From IMG/VR virus record IMGVR_UViG_3300010885_047022, positions 62,001-126,000 of that record: DNA of 64,000 nt. One strand, written 5' to 3'. This document shows, piece after piece, positions 61,902 to 64,000 of the stretch (its first letter is position 1; the number at the start of each line of letters is the position of its first letter). The stretch is from a virus. The notes beneath the pieces are model-generated. The model did not search any database. It was given only the letters and a program-made list of their open reading frames with translations, and was not told the DNA's origin. The translations under genes were made by a program, and so were the position numbers.

Positions 61902-62919
61902 TGAATTCGATATGGAGACTGGCGAGATTCTTATTCCCGCAGCTAAAAAAGTTATTGATAAAGAAGAATCAAAAGTATTAGAACTCGCAATCGCACAACT
62001 TCAACGTCAATACGGAGCTGGATCAGTCGTTAGACTCGGCTCAACTAATATCAAACCATGGGACTCAATCTCCACTGGAGCACTTACTTTGGATAGTGCA
62101 CTTGGAATTGGTGGTTTCCCGCGCGGGCGCGTAGTAGAAATCTATGGACCTGAGTCATCAGGTAAGTCTACTCTCGCTCTAGCAACAGTAGCCAAGGCCC
62201 AGCAGATGGGCCTCACGTGCGCCTACATCGACGCTGAGCATGCTTTAGACCCAGTCTACATGCAAGCCGTAGGAATCGATCTAGACAACCTTCTACTGGC
62301 TCAACCTGATTATGGCGAGCAAGGCTTCGACATTGCTGACAGACTCCTGCGCACAGGGGAAATTGGCGTCATCGTCATTGACTCAGTTGCAGCATTAGTT
62401 CCTAAAGCTGAGCTCGATGGCGAAATGGAACAAGCTCACATGGGCTTGCAGGCCCGTATGATGGCTAAAGCTATGCGTAAGCTTACTGGACTCGCTGCCC
62501 AGCACAACACTCTTATTATATTCATTAACCAGCTCCGCAACAAAATTGGAATCATGTTTGGTAACCCAGAGACTACTCCTGGTGGAATGTCATTGAAGTT
62601 CTATGCTTCAGTCCGAATTGACGTCCGCAAAAAAGAAGATCTTAAGGACAAGGCCGGAAATCCAGTTGGCGTCAAAGTCAAAGCTAAGGTTATTAAGAAT
62701 AAGATGGCACCCCCAATGAAAATCGTAGAGTTCGACATCATCTATGCTCAGGGTATCGACGAGTACGGATGTATCTTTGACATCGGAATCGACAAGGGTA
62801 TCTTTACCCAAAAGGGCGCATGGGTCTACTATAATGGCGAGAACTTTGCCCAAGGTAGAGATAACGCTATTGAGAAGTTAAAGGCTTCTCCTGATATTGT
62901 AGGTGTGATCAAAGGCTAA
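61894..62919 (+). CDS. recA: RecA recombinase (bacterial type, 341 aa)
   Basis: A full-length RecA: Walker A GPESSGKST at residues 85-93, Walker B VIVIDS at 159-164, the DNA-binding loops with MGLQARMMAKAMRKLTG near 183 and the L2 stretch GIMFGNPETTPGG near 219-231. The C-terminal domain ends at residue 341 without the long acidic tail of Escherichia coli RecA. ATG 61894 has AAGGAAG upstream; a much earlier start would overlap the previous gene. It promotes strand exchange in phage DNA repair and recombination. Codons are shifted toward C and G, unlike most of the window. Confidence 0.93.
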   Translation: MTDEFDMETGEILIPAAKKVIDKEESKVLELAIAQLQRQYGAGSVVRLGSTNIKPWDSISTGALTLDSALGIGGFPRGRVVEIYGPESSGKSTLALATVAKAQQMGLTCAYIDAEHALDPVYMQAVGIDLDNLLLAQPDYGEQGFDIADRLLRTGEIGVIVIDSVAALVPKAELDGEMEQAHMGLQARMMAKAMRKLTGLAAQHNTLIIFINQLRNKIGIMFGNPETTPGGMSLKFYASVRIDVRKKEDLKDKAGNPVGVKVKAKVIKNKMAPPMKIVEFDIIYAQGIDEYGCIFDIGIDKGIFTQKGAWVYYNGENFAQGRDNAIEKLKASPDIVGVIKG

Positions 62920-63125
62920 TGAGTTTTATTCCAATATCTTGCGAGGACTGCAGCTTCCCGCCTAACTTTATTGTTCTTGAATTAAAAGACAAGGTAAATA
63001 TCCCATACTACTCCATCAAGTGCCGTGACTGTGGTGACTGCTGGGACGAACCGAATGAAAATTTTTTTGAAAATACACAGCCTTCTCTTTACGACGGAAA
63101 TTTTTTTGAGAACGATGACAAATAG
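62919..63125 (+). CDS. Small zinc-binding protein after recA (68 aa)
   Basis: Cysteines 8, 11, 35, 38 and 41 (SCEDCS and KCRDCGDCW) make a zinc-ribbon-like site. A repeated NENFFEN and DGNFFEN segment lies near the C-terminus. The ATG shares a base with the recA stop (TAATG), so the protein is made with RecA. It may help DNA metabolism or regulate expression; no known family. Confidence 0.6.
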   Translation: MSFIPISCEDCSFPPNFIVLELKDKVNIPYYSIKCRDCGDCWDEPNENFFENTQPSLYDGNFFENDDK

Positions 63126-63157
63126 CTTACGCCTCTATCTCGAGTTCTCGCGTTTGT

Positions 63158-63187
63158 TTGCCGAACTGAAATAACCAGTACTATTAC
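63158..63187 (+). promoter_or_regulatory. Weak sigma70-type promoter candidate
   Basis: TTGCCG (63158-63163) and TATTAC (63182-63187), separated by 18 bases, lie in the 93-base gap before the 96-residue gene. Both boxes are partial matches. Nothing else is seen in this gap. Confidence 0.3.
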
Positions 63188-63218
63188 AGTATCTCATCTT
63201 TAAGAAAGAATGCTGTAG

Positions 63219-63509
63219 ATGGAATTTATACGTAGAATATTAGAGTTCTTTTCAGGTTCGTCCATGAAGCGAAATGGCAACATGATCAACTTTGTCTATG
63301 ACCTAGAAGATGACAACACTCAGCGTGTCGTCACCATCCATGCCGATCCTAATGGGTTCATGATCTTTACCATCTTCTCAGTCGAAGAATGGCAGATGAT
63401 TGAAAGTATTGGCGAACTATCGGAACGTGATGTTGAAGACATCGTACGCGAAATATCAGAAGACGAAAGCCTGACAACAATCACCATCGATCCCACGGAG
63501 TTTGAGTAG
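63219..63509 (+). CDS. Acidic hypothetical protein (96 aa)
   Basis: A 96-residue protein with an N-terminal basic helix (MEFIRRILEFFSGSSMKRNG), a beta-rich middle (VTIHADPNGFMIFTIFSVEEW) and an acidic C-terminal half full of Asp and Glu. The ribosome binding site is weak (AAGAAAG), and ATG 63264 is an alternative start. It ends before a strong terminator. No family recognised. Confidence 0.55.
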   Translation: MEFIRRILEFFSGSSMKRNGNMINFVYDLEDDNTQRVVTIHADPNGFMIFTIFSVEEWQMIESIGELSERDVEDIVREISEDESLTTITIDPTEFE

Positions 63510-63542
63510 ATTTCGCCCGGAATAAATAAGATATATACAAAA

Positions 63543-63572
63543 GAGGTGCTACCCCCTAAAGGGTAACACCTC
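63543..63572. terminator. Strong bidirectional intrinsic terminator
   Basis: The stem GAGGTG/CACCTC continues, after one mismatch, into TACCC/GGGTA closing a six-base loop. On the plus strand it is followed by TTTTTGTTTTT and on the minus strand by CTTTTGT. It separates the recA operon from the convergent zinc-ribbon gene, ending transcription from both sides. Confidence 0.9.
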
Positions 63573-63597
63573 TTTTTGTTTTTATCACAGGGTGCTA

Positions 63598-63816
63598 TTA
63601 GTAATCATAACCGGATTCGTAGCCTAGCTCTTCCCACACTTGGTTTCCATATGAGGAACCATAGTCCTTTACAGTCATTGCAAAGTTTGTATTAGCCATG
63701 CCTCCGAAGGGGTTTACCCATTGGAAACAGTCAGGGCATCTTGTATTGGCTCCTGAGAGGTCTTCATTGACAATATATTCTGTACCACAGTGTGGGCAGT
63801 CCATAAATGATTTCAT
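63598..63816 (-). CDS. Zinc-ribbon protein (72 aa)
   Basis: Cysteines 7, 10, 27 and 30 in MDCPHCGTEY and RCPDCFQWV form a clear zinc ribbon, the type of module in transcription factors and small nucleic-acid-binding proteins. The C-terminal half is Asn/Gly/Tyr-rich. ATG 63816 has AAAGGA nine bases upstream and a strong promoter further upstream; the gene is convergent with the recA operon. A regulatory role is likely but not shown. Confidence 0.65.
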   Translation of the reverse strand: MKSFMDCPHCGTEYIVNEDLSGANTRCPDCFQWVNPFGGMANTNFAMTVKDYGSSYGNQVWEELGYESGYDY

Positions 63817-63862
63817 GATTGTTCCTTTGTGATTGTAAGCATGGGATGCTGTGTGTGAATCA

Positions 63863-63876
63863 TTCCCTATTGGGAA
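63863..63876. repeat. Short inverted repeat just after a transcription start
   Basis: TTCCC and GGGAA flank four bases (TATT) at about +2 to +15 of the predicted transcript of the zinc-ribbon gene. It can be an operator or a stabilising 5' hairpin. Confidence 0.5.
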
Positions 63877-63884
63877 CGTCTTGA

Positions 63885-63914
63885 ACTATATCTACTACAC
63901 GGCGTCTCTGTCAA
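63885..63914 (-). promoter_or_regulatory. Strong sigma70 promoter for the zinc-ribbon gene
   Basis: The minus strand has a perfect TTGACA (63914-63909), an 18-base spacer and TATAGT (63890-63885). A- and T-rich blocks (63920-63990) lie upstream, like an UP element. Start predicted near 63878, giving a leader of about 60 bases to ATG 63816. Confidence 0.75.
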
Positions 63915-64000
63915 CCTATGTTAGAAAATATTTCAAATTTTTTGGGGCGAATCTCTATATGGGAAAAATTATTAGGGAAAAATTTTTGGACTGAAATGGT

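Noticed and set aside
63961-63984. Direct repeat GGGAAAAATT at the right edge
   Set aside because: Two short copies in A/T-rich DNA upstream of a promoter are explained by base composition.
1-64000. tRNA genes, CRISPR array, insertion sequences, integrase or lysis genes
   Set aside because: Gaps between genes are short and contain no cloverleaf, regular spacer array or terminal inverted repeats; no protein shows such motifs.

Overview
The window is one end of the virion-gene block of a large tailed phage with a contractile tail (myovirus type, class Caudoviricetes) that infects bacteria. The evidence is a complete set of head and tail genes in conventional order, with two genes for sheath-like proteins and three for tube-like proteins. 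Genes are packed with overlaps of a few bases, ribosome binding sites are of the AGGAGG type, and three very large virion proteins (over 3,000, 2,206 and 1,605 residues) suggest a large genome. The DNA is AT-rich. The host cannot be named from the sequence. No gap between genes exceeds 300 bases. No tRNA, CRISPR array, insertion sequence, integrase or lysis gene was found.

Layout, following transcription (right to left on the minus strand from 61.5 kb to the left edge). At 57.5-61.5 kb are a 53-residue protein, a Clp-like AAA+ protein, three small Gly/Ala/Arg-rich proteins and three overlapping Cys-rich proteins. At 51.8-57.5 kb are an 1,173-residue protein carrying a DEDDh (DnaQ-like) exonuclease domain and two Gly/Ala-rich proteins with hydrophobic segments. 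At 50.0-51.9 kb is the large terminase. At 41.4-50.0 kb are fibre and adhesin-like proteins plus a tandem paralogous pair. At 38.2-41.4 kb are small proteins, the portal and a glycosyltransferase. At 34.1-38.1 kb are the prohead protease/scaffold, a probable decoration protein and the major capsid protein. At 28.6-34.0 kb are fibre and connector proteins. At 20.9-28.6 kb are a sheath paralogue, a tail terminator candidate, sheath, tube, two tube-like paralogues and two tail chaperone-like proteins. At 1-20.9 kb are the tape-measure candidate, another giant virion protein, a disordered protein and the baseplate hub, which runs off the left edge.

A short plus-strand operon (61.6-63.5 kb) diverges from the virion operon. 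It encodes a bacterial-type RecA with small partners and ends at a strong bidirectional terminator shared with a convergent zinc-ribbon gene at the right edge. The divergent region and its left flank hold overlapping promoters, AT-rich repeats containing an 18-bp palindrome, a G-rich tract and a bulged hairpin.

The most unusual observations are: a Dps/ferritin-like domain inside the prohead protease-scaffold polyprotein, with a strong internal ribosome binding site placed to release the Dps-scaffold part as its own protein; the exonuclease domain in a virion-type giant protein; and a 22-nt stretch in the capsid mRNA 3' untranslated region that can pair along its whole length, with two G-U wobbles, to the conserved helix 69-71 region of 23S rRNA.
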